A DNA stretch of 64,000 nt. Source: Moheibacter lacus. Lineage in GTDB: Bacteria; Bacteroidota; Bacteroidia; Flavobacteriales; Weeksellaceae. The stretch is taken from the NCBI RefSeq assembly GCF_014042165.1, contig NZ_JACDZE010000001.1, forward strand, positions 1,014,595 through 1,078,594. Direction: 5' to 3'. The notes below the pieces were generated by a model. The model saw only the letters and a list, made by a program, of their open reading frames with translations. It did no database searches and was not told the origin of the DNA. A program made the position numbers and the translations under genes. This document shows positions 1 through 7,710 of this stretch, one piece after another (positions within the stretch are counted from its first letter, which is position 1; each line of letters starts with the position of its first letter).

Positions 1-1032
1 TTCAGATTTGTAGAATCCGTTTGGAATTAATCCTACAGTATGCGTGTTTTCTAAAACTCCGTCTATCGAATACACAAAAGCACTTCCATTTGCAATATAG
101 TCAACCGCATCTGCAACATAAATTTTATCATCAATTATGTTAAATCCGTAAGGAATTGCAGTGGTGGTTTGCACAACCAGAGTAGGCTCTGGTGTGGTTT
201 CAGAAAAATCAATTTTATAAACACCTGAATTTAAAACATAATAAAGCAAAGCATCATCAACTGCCAAAAATCCCGGATGTTCACCCATTTCAAAATTAAA
301 TTGAGAAGAAACAGTATTGGTCAAAAAATCAATTTCGTAAATTCCTGCTTCAGTTTCATTTCCTGACCAAGCCGGAACTCCACTACAGATTACATAAAGT
401 TTATCACCTATGATTTGCATCGTGTCCGGAACATCACCTACTTCTATTATTTCGACTTGCTCCGTTGCAGCATCAATAACCGAAATGCTGTTTCCAAAAC
501 CGTATCCACCTTTGTGCGCTACATAAAGTTTTCCGTCTTTGTTAATAATTCTTTCAGGACCTTCGGCTACAGCAATTGTAGATTCAACTTCGTTGGTTTC
601 CAAATCTATTACCGCAACATAAGAAGTTTCAGGGTCGCCAGGATCACCCCAACAAGTTACATAACCTTTCCCATCATGGAACGCAATATGGCGAGGACTT
701 GTAATGTCAGTAGAAATCGTTTCGGTGTATTGGAGCGTTAAGCGGTTGGCAACAATGACTTTGTTGGAACCGTTCATGACAAAATAAATATTATCGCCAT
801 TTATCCCGATGCCTTGTGCCAAATCACCTAAAGAAAGCCCTGGGTTTTCGTTGCTGTACACATCATTTTCCAAAACCCCATCTGCTGAAAGAAAAGAAAG
901 CGATGCGTTGCTCGTTCCAAATTGACCTTCATTTAAAATGAAAATTCCGTTTGAATAATCCTGAGCAATCGAAAATCCTGAGAATAAAATCCCAAGAATT
1001 AAAAATTTAAAAAATCTGTAAATGTTTTTCAT
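1..1032 (-). CDS. BtuG-like beta-propeller protein, second copy (3' end cut by window edge)
   Basis: The frame is open from ATG at 1032 to the window edge. Its last visible residues (LIPNGFYKSE) align with the C-terminus of the neighbouring paralogue (IIPNGVYFND), so little more than the stop is probably missing. It is a YncE-type beta-propeller with repeated short strands such as GKGYV, GKLYVAH and NSISVID. The N-terminus MKNIYRFFKFLILGILFSGF then SIAQ looks like an ordinary signal peptide. Unlike the paralogue it has no lipobox cysteine. It is the third gene after the cobalamin riboswitch, 26 bp after the previous gene. In gut Bacteroides, BtuG propellers bind vitamin B12 and cap the BtuB receptor; a B12 role here is inferred from context and family. 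Confidence 0.75.
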   Translation of the reverse strand, partial: MKNIYRFFKFLILGILFSGFSIAQDYSNGIFILNEGQFGTSNASLSFLSADGVLENDVYSNENPGLSLGDLAQGIGINGDNIYFVMNGSNKVIVANRLTLQYTETISTDITSPRHIAFHDGKGYVTCWGDPGDPETSYVAVIDLETNEVESTIAVAEGPERIINKDGKLYVAHKGGYGFGNSISVIDAATEQVEIIEVGDVPDTMQIIGDKLYVICSGVPAWSGNETEAGIYEIDFLTNTVSSQFNFEMGEHPGFLAVDDALLYYVLNSGVYKIDFSETTPEPTLVVQTTTAIPYGFNIIDDKIYVADAVDYIANGSAFVYSIDGVLENTHTVGLIPNGFYKSE

Positions 1033-1058
1033 CTGTATAAATTTATTGTAATTACTTG

Positions 1059-2129
1059 TTAATCATTAAAATAAACCCCGTTTGGAATGATTCCTCCAAT
1101 CGGATATTCGCCGTCTAAATTTCCACTCAACGAATAAACAAACAAAGCACCGTTGCTCTGATAGTCTTTCGCATCACACACATAAACCCAGTTATCGTCC
1201 ACATTGAATCCGTATAGAATTTCCAAACCATCATCTGACGTAGAAATAAAAGGTGAGTTGGACGGTTCGATATTGGAAGTTTCGGTTCTGTAAATGTCAT
1301 TTCCGATGGTATAATAAACTTTGTCGTTTTCGATTTGTAAAAAGGTCGGATGAACACCTTGCGCAAATTCAAATTCATCTACAATTTGGTTATTTTGCAG
1401 ATTGATTTTGTACATCGCACCTGTGGTTTCTTCTCCCGTCCAACTTGCCTTTCCGGCACAAAGCACAAATAAAAATCCGTCTTCTTCCACCAATCCGGTT
1501 GGAACATCTGAAACCGAAATGCTTCCTGTGATAGAATTCGAGTTCAAATCCAAAATCGAAATGCTGTTTCCATAACCCCAACCACCTTGATGCGCGATGT
1601 AAAGTTTTCCATTTTCTTCTACCAACTTTTCCGGACCTTCCGGAACTGAAATCGTAGAAATCTGGGTATTGGAATTCAAATCTATCACCGCAATAAAATC
1701 ATCTTCCGTATCGGTTCCGTCGCCCCAATTGCTCACATAACCCTTTCCGTTATGGAATTCGATGAAACGCGGATTATGCAATTGTCCTGCGATGGTTGCA
1801 ACGCTTTCAAACGTATAACGGTTGACAACTTCAATCGCGTTGGAATTGTTTACCACGATGTACGCCAAATCGTTATCAAAACCGATGTTTTGCGCCACAT
1901 CTCCCAAATTACGTCCATTCACGTCGCTGAAAATATGGTTTTGAATTTCACCCGAATTGGAAATGAAACTAACCGAAGCATTGGCATACGTATATCCGCC
2001 TTCATTTAAGACGATTACACCGTTTTGGAAATCGCCTTCTATGATTGGATTTTCACCGTTGTCATCGCTGCTACAGGAAATAACAAATGCTAAAAAGGAG
2101 ATTGTAATTATTTTTTTCAAATTTTTCAT
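1059..2129 (-). CDS. BtuG-like surface lipoprotein, beta-propeller, probable cobalamin binding
   Basis: A 356-residue YncE/DUF5074-type propeller. The N-terminus has a lipoprotein signal ending in AFVISC (Cys about 19) followed by SSDDN. This acidic stretch after the cysteine resembles the lipoprotein export signal that sends Bacteroidota lipoproteins to the cell surface. Blade-like repeats include NGVIVLNEGG, GKGYVSNWGD and GKLYIAHQGG. The gene starts 3 bp after the TonB receptor stop and lies under the same B12 riboswitch, which matches the btuB-btuG arrangement of Bacteroides. The following gene is a clear paralogue. The cobalamin ligand is inferred, not seen. Confidence 0.8.
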   Translation of the reverse strand: MKNLKKIITISFLAFVISCSSDDNGENPIIEGDFQNGVIVLNEGGYTYANASVSFISNSGEIQNHIFSDVNGRNLGDVAQNIGFDNDLAYIVVNNSNAIEVVNRYTFESVATIAGQLHNPRFIEFHNGKGYVSNWGDGTDTEDDFIAVIDLNSNTQISTISVPEGPEKLVEENGKLYIAHQGGWGYGNSISILDLNSNSITGSISVSDVPTGLVEEDGFLFVLCAGKASWTGEETTGAMYKINLQNNQIVDEFEFAQGVHPTFLQIENDKVYYTIGNDIYRTETSNIEPSNSPFISTSDDGLEILYGFNVDDNWVYVCDAKDYQSNGALFVYSLSGNLDGEYPIGGIIPNGVYFND

Positions 2130-2132
2130 AGT

Positions 2133-3980
2133 CTAAATTTTTATATTCAAATAAACCTGAAAACTCCGTCCGGGCATCGGTCGGGCTTCCACATTTTCAT
2201 ATTCATAATCCATCAGATTTAAAACCTCAAATCCGATTTTGTAGGTATTTTCTTTTCCGAAATCATAATCCAGTCCTAAATTGGTGACATAATAATGATC
2301 CAATCGGTGTTCCGGTTCGTTTTGGGTCGTGGTAAAAACTTTTCCGTTGAACAAAAACTGCGAATAAACCGAAACACCTTTCCATCCATAACTCAACGAT
2401 GCCGTGGCTTTATGATAGGGAACATAAATCAATTGTTTGTTCAATTTCTGGTCTTCCGAAACCGTATAAGCATAAGTTGCAGCAAGCGAAATCTGATGTT
2501 GAGCAAATTTTTTGTTGGCCGATAAAATCGATTCGATTCCATAAATCTTGACATCTTCTACATTTTCCGGTCGCCAAAGAATTCCGCCGAGCGGATTGGC
2601 ATTTGGAATCCAGCGAATTAAATTATCGACAGCATTGTAAAATGCGGTGATGGAAAATTTGAAGATTCGGTTCTGAAATTCATTTCCGATTTCGGCTTGG
2701 TAAGAAGTTTCCGGGTTCAAATCAGGGTTTCCGACTTCCGGCCAATATAAATCATTGTACGTTGGGATGCGGAAATTTTTTGAAGCGTTGAATTTCAGAG
2801 TATAAAAATCCGTTACCGACCAATTTCCTCCTAGCGAATACAGCAAAGGATTTCCGTAAATCTCGCTCAATTCTTGACGCAAACTGATTTCGTAGTAAAA
2901 TTTCGGGAGAACTTGATGTTTGGTAGACAAACTGATGGCACCCAAATTCCGTATTTCGTTTTCCATTTCTTCTCCGCTGAAACCTTCATTTCGGGTGAAT
3001 TCTAAATGGGATTGCAATTGAAAATTCGAAGTAAAACGATACCTTAAATCATATTTGGCAACCAAAGTGTTGACTTCACCTAAATCAAAAATTGCTTTTG
3101 AAACATTAGGAAAATACCGGTATTCTTCAGTCAAATAAGCTAATTTTAAATCGGAATCAAATTTCCCGAACCGACTTTCCCAATTCAGCAAACTTCTGAC
3201 GTTGTAATTTTCATATTTGGATTTGGTGGCATATGGTGTGACAACAGCGAGATTTCGTCTTCCTTGAAAAAGATTTCCGTAGAACTTCAAAGTGTTTTTG
3301 GCATTGATTTTATAGGCTGCGCCGAGATTGATGTTGTTGTTGTAAAATTGTCCATTGGTATTTTTTCTGGATTCGTCTTCCGGAAATTCAAAATCGTTCT
3401 CAGAAGAAAATCGGGCATAATTGGTATAGAAACTCAGGTTTTCGGTAGAAAATTCGCTTTTGAAACTACCGTTAATCGTATTGAAACTTCCGTAACGCAA
3501 AAAGAGTTCGTTTGAAAAATCATTTTTAAATTTCAATTCGTTGATCAATTCCACGCTTCCCCCAACCGAACTGTTGACTTCGGCAACGTTTCCGGCTCCG
3601 CCTTTGATGTTGATTTGATCGTAACCGTTTATGGAAACGGTGTTAAAATCCGTTTGTCCGTTGGTTTGGGAATTGATGTTGATGCCGTTCCAGAGGACAA
3701 GGGTTTGCGAGGCAGTCGTTCCTCGGAATGAAGGAGAAGCGACCATTCCGGCGCCTGATTCTTTGAAATAAATGGGCGAATTAAATAGGAGAATTTGTGT
3801 GAGGGAAGGTTGACTTTTTTTCAGGATAGAGTCGTTGAGCGAAATTTCAGATTGGGTTTGGATTTGGGACAAATCATGTTGCGCTGAAATGGAAGTTCCA
3901 CTCAACTGGATGGTATCTTGCTGTGCTTGAAGTTGAAGGAAACCTGTCAGTAAGCACAAAATAGGGAGTAATTTTCTCAT
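2133..3980 (-). CDS. btuB: TonB-dependent receptor, BtuB-like (cobalamin uptake)
   Basis: Outer-membrane active transporter. The signal peptide (MRKLLPILCLLTGFLQLQAQ) leads into a plug domain at about 35-140, with PSFRGTTASQTLVLWNGI and GGAGNVAEVNSSVGGSVEL, and then a beta-barrel ending in YLNIKI with the aromatic/hydrophobic pattern of barrel termini. At about 615 residues it is BtuB-sized, far shorter than SusC, and lacks the N-terminal carboxypeptidase-regulatory domain. I chose ATG at 3980 over the in-frame GTG at 3983. It is the first gene after the cobalamin riboswitch, so vitamin B12 or a corrinoid is the likely substrate. Confidence 0.85.
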   Translation of the reverse strand: MRKLLPILCLLTGFLQLQAQQDTIQLSGTSISAQHDLSQIQTQSEISLNDSILKKSQPSLTQILLFNSPIYFKESGAGMVASPSFRGTTASQTLVLWNGININSQTNGQTDFNTVSINGYDQINIKGGAGNVAEVNSSVGGSVELINELKFKNDFSNELFLRYGSFNTINGSFKSEFSTENLSFYTNYARFSSENDFEFPEDESRKNTNGQFYNNNINLGAAYKINAKNTLKFYGNLFQGRRNLAVVTPYATKSKYENYNVRSLLNWESRFGKFDSDLKLAYLTEEYRYFPNVSKAIFDLGEVNTLVAKYDLRYRFTSNFQLQSHLEFTRNEGFSGEEMENEIRNLGAISLSTKHQVLPKFYYEISLRQELSEIYGNPLLYSLGGNWSVTDFYTLKFNASKNFRIPTYNDLYWPEVGNPDLNPETSYQAEIGNEFQNRIFKFSITAFYNAVDNLIRWIPNANPLGGILWRPENVEDVKIYGIESILSANKKFAQHQISLAATYAYTVSEDQKLNKQLIYVPYHKATASLSYGWKGVSVYSQFLFNGKVFTTTQNEPEHRLDHYYVTNLGLDYDFGKENTYKIGFEVLNLMDYEYENVEARPMPGRSFQVYLNIKI

Positions 3981-4017
3981 CACAACTTTTGTTTTTCCTC
4001 CGAAAACAAATCATCAT

Positions 4018-4185
4018 TTCATTACAACCGGCAGGTCTCCTGGCTTGCTCTTTTCCCTTCCCATACGCCTACGGCGCACAGTGGTTTGTAGATTGATTAT
4101 GAGCTTACAGTTGCGGGGACAGCTCCGGGATTTCACCGGATTCCCTTTTCATCCGCCTGCGGCGGACACCGATTTGGCTGCAAAT
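4018..4185 (-). promoter_or_regulatory. Cobalamin (B12) riboswitch
   Basis: Read on the minus strand, the leader has the conserved cobalamin core: GGGAATCCGGTGAAATCCGG, then AGCTGTCCCCGCAACTGTAA (the B12 box), and the 3' part GCCAGGAGACCTGCC close to the receptor start. Two GC-rich peripheral hairpins (TCCGCC-GCA-GGCGGA and GCGCCGTAGGCGT) fit the variable arms. It should repress the downstream receptor and propeller genes when adenosylcobalamin or another corrinoid is plentiful. Edges are approximate. Confidence 0.95.
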
Positions 4186-4190
4186 ATAAA

Positions 4191-4198
4191 GTTTATAA
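4191..4198 (-). promoter_or_regulatory. Promoter -7 element of the B12 riboswitch operon
   Basis: The minus strand reads TATATTTG, an exact match to the Bacteroidota -7 consensus TAnnTTTG, just upstream of the riboswitch. No convincing TTTG -33 box is visible. Confidence 0.6.
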
Positions 4199-4231
4199 TT
4201 GGTTATTAACGAAATGTTTAAAACTAAAAAC

Positions 4232-4267
4232 TTGCACAACTCCGAAATAATGTTAATTTTGTTAACA
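4232..4267 (+). promoter_or_regulatory. Promoter with overlapping palindrome, upstream of the DUF4870-like gene
   Basis: TTG at 4232-4234, a 19-bp spacer and TAATTTTG at 4254-4261 fit the Bacteroidota -33/-7 promoter. The -7 box lies inside the inverted repeat TGTTAA-N5-TTAACA (4251-4267), which could be a repressor site. Confidence 0.55.
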
Positions 4268-4284
4268 TTAAAATCTTTATAATT

Positions 4285-4608
4285 ATGGACGAAAAAACGA
4301 CTGGAATTGTAAGTTATCTTACATGGGTTGGTCTTTTAATCGCATTTCTTACGCGAAAAGAAAAGACCGAATATACGAGTTTTCACTTAAGACAATCACT
4401 TGGGATTACGGTGTTTTCTTTTGCAATAGGGATTATTGTTTATATTCTTTCTGCTGTTTTAGGAAATTTTGGTGGAATGATGGGTTGGGCGCTTTATGTC
4501 CTTGTTATCATCATGTGGGTCATAGGTTTTATAGGTGCCGTCCAAGGTGAAAAGAAATTGGTACCAGTTCTAGGAGACAAATTCCAGGAGTGGTTCAAAG
4601 GCGTGTAA
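4285..4608 (+). CDS. Small membrane protein, DUF4870-like
   Basis: 107 residues. Begins with the DUF4870-type pattern: a short cytoplasmic start (MDEKTTGIVSYLTWVGLLIA), a charged segment (TRKEKTEYTSFHLRQSLG), then two hydrophobic spans (about 44-65 and 70-90) and the tail GAVQGEKKLVPVLGDKFQEW. The function of this family is unknown. It is 18 bp upstream of the TM2 gene and probably co-transcribed with it. Both encode small multi-pass membrane proteins. Confidence 0.75.
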   Translation: MDEKTTGIVSYLTWVGLLIAFLTRKEKTEYTSFHLRQSLGITVFSFAIGIIVYILSAVLGNFGGMMGWALYVLVIIMWVIGFIGAVQGEKKLVPVLGDKFQEWFKGV

Positions 4609-4626
4609 ACAATTAATTCAATAAAA

Positions 4627-4905
4627 ATGGAAGTACATTCAGAAAATCCTCAACCACAACCACAAAGCAGTGGAAATTCCGATAAAAAAATGATTGCCGG
4701 TATTTTAGGCATTTTATTGGGTGGTTTAGGCGTTCACAAATTTTATTTGGGTTACACCCAAACCGGAATCATTCAGTTGATCATCGGTGTTTTGACTTGT
4801 GGAATTGGAGGAATCATCGGTTTGATCGAAGGGATCATTTATCTGACCAAATCAGATGAGGAATTTGAAGAAACCTATGTGGTCAACCAAAAACAATGGT
4901 TTTAA
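4627..4905 (+). CDS. TM2 domain-containing membrane protein
   Basis: 92 residues. A polar N-terminus (residues 1-20, rich in Q, P and N) is followed by the TM2 domain: helix 1 with GILGILLGGLGVHKFYLG, a short turn, then helix 2 (GIIQLIIGVLTCGIGGIIGL) ending in GIIYLTKSDEEF. The pattern GxGxHxFYxG identifies the family, whose role in bacteria is not established. It follows the DUF4870-like gene and is closed by a bidirectional terminator. Confidence 0.85.
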   Translation: MEVHSENPQPQPQSSGNSDKKMIAGILGILLGGLGVHKFYLGYTQTGIIQLIIGVLTCGIGGIIGLIEGIIYLTKSDEEFEETYVVNQKQWF

Positions 4906-4923
4906 TTCAAATGAAACACATAA

Positions 4924-4954
4924 AAAAGCAACTCCGAAAAGAGTTGCTTTTTTT
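4924..4954. terminator. Bidirectional intrinsic terminator
   Basis: AAAAGCAACTC, a 6-nt loop, then GAGTTGCTTTT with a long T run on the plus strand and A run on the left. It separates the TM2 gene from the convergent M28 peptidase. Confidence 0.85.
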
Positions 4955-4976
4955 TTAATCTTAAATGTTGATTGGA

Positions 4977-6419
4977 TTATTTCAGCAAGAATTTTTTCAC
5001 GAAATTTTTTCCGTTGGCCGATTTAAATGAAACGACATAAACACCGGCAGGTAAAGAACTAATGTTGATTTTGCCGGATGTTTCCAAATTGGATTTGGAA
5101 ATCAATTTACGTGCAGAACTATCGATAATCTGCATGGATTGAATCTTACCATTTAGGTTTCCTATTTCATAGATTAATTCGTCGTTGTTCACAACCAATT
5201 GAACGGTTGGTGCGTTTACTTCAGAAGTAGCAAGATTTTCTTTTTTGGCAACTTCTATGATAAATTCCAAACCTAATTTGGTGAATTTGGCAGCATGATT
5301 GGAGTTTCCACTTACGGAATATACGTCACCGGTGGTGTGGATTTGAGGGTTATGTTCGCCAAAATTAGACTCAAAAGGAAAAGAAGCCAAATATCCTCTC
5401 GCTTCCCAACTCGCGTGGTCAGAACAACCATAATTACAAGAAGAATTAGAATAGGTGAGAGGGTGCGCGCCGGAAGAATTGTAGTGTTCCAACAATTCTA
5501 CTAAAAAAATATTCAAATCTCCACTGGTATAATTGTCTTCGATGATTGAAATATCAGCGTTTGAACCTTGGTAATTGGTCATGTCAAATTGGACATAAGC
5601 CACAACATTTTTCCCATCGTTGTAATAATCTTCTGCGATTTCGTCAGAACCAACCAATCCAATTTCTTCAGCTGCATACGCCATGAATTGAACGGTTTTT
5701 TGTGGTTTGTATCCGGTTTCAAGCAATACTCTGATGACTTCTGTGATGGTCCCGATTCCGGAAGCGTTGTCATCTGCGCCGGGCGCATTGCTTTCTGACC
5801 AAGTGATAGAGTCTGCATGTCCACCGATGATGACGTATTCGTCAGGGTCTGTTGCGCCTTCTATGGTCATGATCAGTGAAGGCATCGGGGTTCCAAAATG
5901 TTCAACGACTTCAAAAGACACATCTGTTCTACCTGCTGCGGTTGCCATGGCTTGCCATTTGTCGCGGATGGCGTAAATCGCTTGTTCGGCTTCCGGTCTT
6001 TCATGGTAACGCGTCCCGAAATCCTGAAGCATCAAGATGGTTTCTTCGATGTTTGATGCATTTACCAAATCCAAACATTGGTTTACAAAGGCATCTTCCG
6101 TAATGGTAAAATCCATCACATCATAATTTCGTTCAAATGAAGTTTGGATAAAAGAAACGGCATCTGCTTCTGATTTTTTGTAAATGAAACCTGGGCCATG
6201 CACGACGATGTTTCCATGCAATTGATGTGCGACTTCTTCTTGGATATAAACAGCGGATTGATCGCCTTGGGTGGTCAATATTTCAATTCCATTAGGGTTG
6301 GAATTTTTAAGTGCTTGGGCATGTTCTGCAAACATGGTGGCATAAAACCAATCCTGATGTTGTGCAAAAATGGAACTTGAAATCAATAAGATTATCAAGG
6401 AATAAAATTGTTTTTTCAT
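4977..6419 (-). CDS. Secreted M28 family zinc peptidase with T9SS sorting tail
   Basis: About 480 residues. After a signal peptide (MKKQFYSLIILLISSSIFAQ) and a propeptide-like segment, the M28 aminopeptidase domain carries the expected di-zinc set: H201 (GGHADSI), D216 (APGADDNAS), E251/E252 (AAEEIGLVGS), D279 (VQFDMTN) and H335 (CSDHASW). A C-terminal domain of about 80 residues ends in LPAGVYVVSFKSANG and FVKKFLLK, the T9SS type A sorting signal, so the enzyme should be exported to the surface or medium. I chose ATG at 6419; a TTG at 6428 would overlap the trmB stop. It follows trmB closely. Confidence 0.9.
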   Translation of the reverse strand: MKKQFYSLIILLISSSIFAQHQDWFYATMFAEHAQALKNSNPNGIEILTTQGDQSAVYIQEEVAHQLHGNIVVHGPGFIYKKSEADAVSFIQTSFERNYDVMDFTITEDAFVNQCLDLVNASNIEETILMLQDFGTRYHERPEAEQAIYAIRDKWQAMATAAGRTDVSFEVVEHFGTPMPSLIMTIEGATDPDEYVIIGGHADSITWSESNAPGADDNASGIGTITEVIRVLLETGYKPQKTVQFMAYAAEEIGLVGSDEIAEDYYNDGKNVVAYVQFDMTNYQGSNADISIIEDNYTSGDLNIFLVELLEHYNSSGAHPLTYSNSSCNYGCSDHASWEARGYLASFPFESNFGEHNPQIHTTGDVYSVSGNSNHAAKFTKLGLEFIIEVAKKENLATSEVNAPTVQLVVNNDELIYEIGNLNGKIQSMQIIDSSARKLISKSNLETSGKINISSLPAGVYVVSFKSANGKNFVKKFLLK

Positions 6420-6424
6420 GTGTG

Positions 6425-7102
6425 TCAATAATTTAATCGAAATCGAATGTACGTAATATTTTTATTTTCCTCCAGGAACTTTTTCTCGTAAAAGGTTTGT
6501 ACCGAGGTCACTTCTTTTGGGATTTCATGGTTGTCCGGATTGTAAACATGATGGTTAGTGATCAGGACTTCATGGTTTTCTATCTGGATGACACCATGGG
6601 TATAACCATAGAGAAATTCACTATCGGTTTTCAGATGGACGATACCGTTTGGGTTCAATACGTGATGGTATTTCTTTAAGAATTCAGGGTGGGTCAAACG
6701 ATGTTTGGTTCTTTTGAATTTGATCTGAGGATCTGGAAAAGTAATCCAAATTTCGCTCACTTCATTTTCTGCAAAGGCATAATCGATCAATTCGATTTGG
6801 GTGCGTAAAAATGCTGCATTTCTCATGCCGGATTCAATTGCGGTTTTTGCGCCTCTCCAAAATCGAGCTCCTTTGATATCGATGCCGATGAAATTTTTAT
6901 CGGGGAATTTTTCAGCGAGCGCAACGGTATATTCGCCCTTACCACAACCCAGTTCCAATACGATTGGATTTTCATTTTGAAAGACTTCTTTGTTCCAATT
7001 TCCTTTCAGCTCAAATCCCGAAACCATTTCTGCCCGTGTGGGTTGGAATACGTTTTCAAATGTTTTGTTTTCAGAAAATCTTTTTAATTTATTTTTTCCC
7101 AT
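6425..7102 (-). CDS. trmB: tRNA (guanine-N7-)-methyltransferase TrmB
   Basis: 225 residues. Makes m7G46 in the variable loop of tRNAs using SAM. The SAM-binding motif is LELGCGKGEYTVALAEKFPD with FIGIDIKGARFWRGAKTA, and the family motif IWITFPDPQIKFKRTKHRLT contains the PDP substrate-binding element. Length is typical. It lies upstream of the M28 peptidase and downstream of (divergent to) tRNA-Val. Confidence 0.95.
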   Translation of the reverse strand: MGKNKLKRFSENKTFENVFQPTRAEMVSGFELKGNWNKEVFQNENPIVLELGCGKGEYTVALAEKFPDKNFIGIDIKGARFWRGAKTAIESGMRNAAFLRTQIELIDYAFAENEVSEIWITFPDPQIKFKRTKHRLTHPEFLKKYHHVLNPNGIVHLKTDSEFLYGYTHGVIQIENHEVLITNHHVYNPDNHEIPKEVTSVQTFYEKKFLEENKNITYIRFRLNY

Positions 7103-7168
7103 AATCCTTTGTAAATCAGTCGGCGAATTTAGGTCTTAAAAATATTTTACCCAAATTTGAAAAAAATA

Positions 7169-7199
7169 TTTGCAGAAATGAAAAACCTACTTATATTTG
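7169..7199 (+). promoter_or_regulatory. tRNA-Val promoter
   Basis: TTTG (7169-7172), a 19-bp spacer, then TATATTTG (7192-7199): a full match to the Bacteroidota housekeeping promoter. It ends 15 bp before the tRNA 5' end. Confidence 0.8.
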
Positions 7200-7214
7200 C
7201 AGTCCTCAAAAGAA

Positions 7215-7289
7215 GGGAGCATAGCTCAGTTGGTTCAGAGCATCTGCCTTACAAGCAGAGGGTCGGGGGTTCGAATCCCTCTGCTCCCA
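7215..7289 (+). tRNA. tRNA-Val (anticodon TAC)
   Basis: Cloverleaf by eye: acceptor GGGAGCA (7215-7221) pairs with TGCTCCC (7282-7288). The anticodon stem TCTGC/GCAGA encloses loop CTTACAA, giving anticodon TAC. The T arm is GGGGG-TTCGAAT-CCCTC, and the discriminator is A at 7289. CCA is not encoded. A terminator hairpin follows directly. Confidence 0.95.
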
Positions 7290-7290
7290 C

Positions 7291-7416
7291 AAAACAAAAT
7301 GCTTTACATGTTTCATGTGAAGCATTTTTTATTTTCGAATTAGTCAATGGTTTACTTTTGTAAAAATTTGGAAATAAAAAAGGATTCAAAAACAAGGTTT
7401 TAAAGCATTTTGTTTT
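7291..7416. repeat. 16-bp inverted repeat in first tRNA-tail spacer
   Basis: AAAACAAAATGCTTTA (7291-7306) is exactly reverse-complementary to 7401-7416. The left arm starts right after the tRNA 3' end and overlaps the first terminator. Confidence 0.85.
7299..7331 (+). terminator. tRNA-Val terminator (unit 1)
   Basis: A 12-bp stem ATGCTTTACATG/CATGTGAAGCAT with a 3-nt loop and a run of T. Confidence 0.85.
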
Positions 7417-7462
7417 AATTCAACTCTTAACGGGATCAAAGGAGTTAATCCCTCTGCTCCCA

Positions 7463-7584
7463 CAACCCAAAACGCCTCGCACATCCGTGCGGGGCGTTTT
7501 TATTTTTAGAAAACGCAAAAACTTGTTTTTGTGTTTGAATGAAATAAAAAGGACAATGACGCAGTCTTGAGGCGTTTTGGGTTG
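7463..7584. repeat. 16-bp inverted repeat in second tRNA-tail spacer
   Basis: CAACCCAAAACGCCTC (7463-7478) is exactly reverse-complementary to 7569-7584. Its sequence is unrelated to the first spacer's arms but it sits in the same place relative to the tRNA-tail copy. Confidence 0.85.
7469..7506 (+). terminator. Terminator hairpin (unit 2)
   Basis: AAAACGCCTCGCAC, loop ATCC, then GTGCGGGGCGTTTT with one G-T pair and a T-rich tail. It follows tRNA-tail copy 2. Confidence 0.8.
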
Positions 7585-7640
7585 CATAATCCTTTTTATT
7601 TTGGGATCAACGGCGTTAATCCCTCTGCTCCCACAAAGAA

Positions 7641-7669
7641 AACCTCAGATGAAAATCGGAGGCTTTTTT
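7641..7669 (+). terminator. Terminator hairpin (unit 3)
   Basis: CCTCAGAT, GAAA tetraloop, ATCGGAGG (one A-G mismatch), then C and six T. It follows tRNA-tail copy 3. Confidence 0.75.
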
Positions 7670-7710
7670 GTTTTAAATGGTTCTATAACCTCTAAGATAA
7701 TGATGTGGAA

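Larger units (their letters stand above)
7274..7635 (+). repeat. Tandem tRNA-Val 3'-end copies, period about 172 bp
   Basis: The 18-mer AATCCCTCTGCTCCCACA occurs at 7274-7291 (the real tRNA end), 7447-7464 and 7618-7635, with spacings of 173 and 171 bp. Copies 2 and 3 share the upstream context GGGATCAA-N-GG-N-GTT, not found in the tRNA. Each copy is followed by a different terminator hairpin. In each spacer, the 16 bp just after a copy recurs inverted about 100 bp later. Copies 2 and 3 lack the 5' half of a tRNA. This occupies most of the gene-free stretch 7290-7710. Confidence 0.8.

Noticed and set aside
3981-3983. GTG start for the BtuB-like receptor
   Set aside because: ATG lies at the very next codon and gives the same signal peptide.
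4060-4180. GC-rich CGCCTGCGGCGG-type hairpins as separate REP elements
   Set aside because: They fall inside the cobalamin riboswitch and are best explained as its peripheral stems.
6426-6428. TTG start for the M28 peptidase
   Set aside because: It overlaps the trmB stop, and ATG three codons later begins a standard signal peptide (MKKQFYSL).
7388-7636. Two further tRNA genes at the tail copies (ending about 7462 and 7633)
   Set aside because: Only the last 18 bp match. There is no acceptor 5' strand, D arm or anticodon arm upstream.
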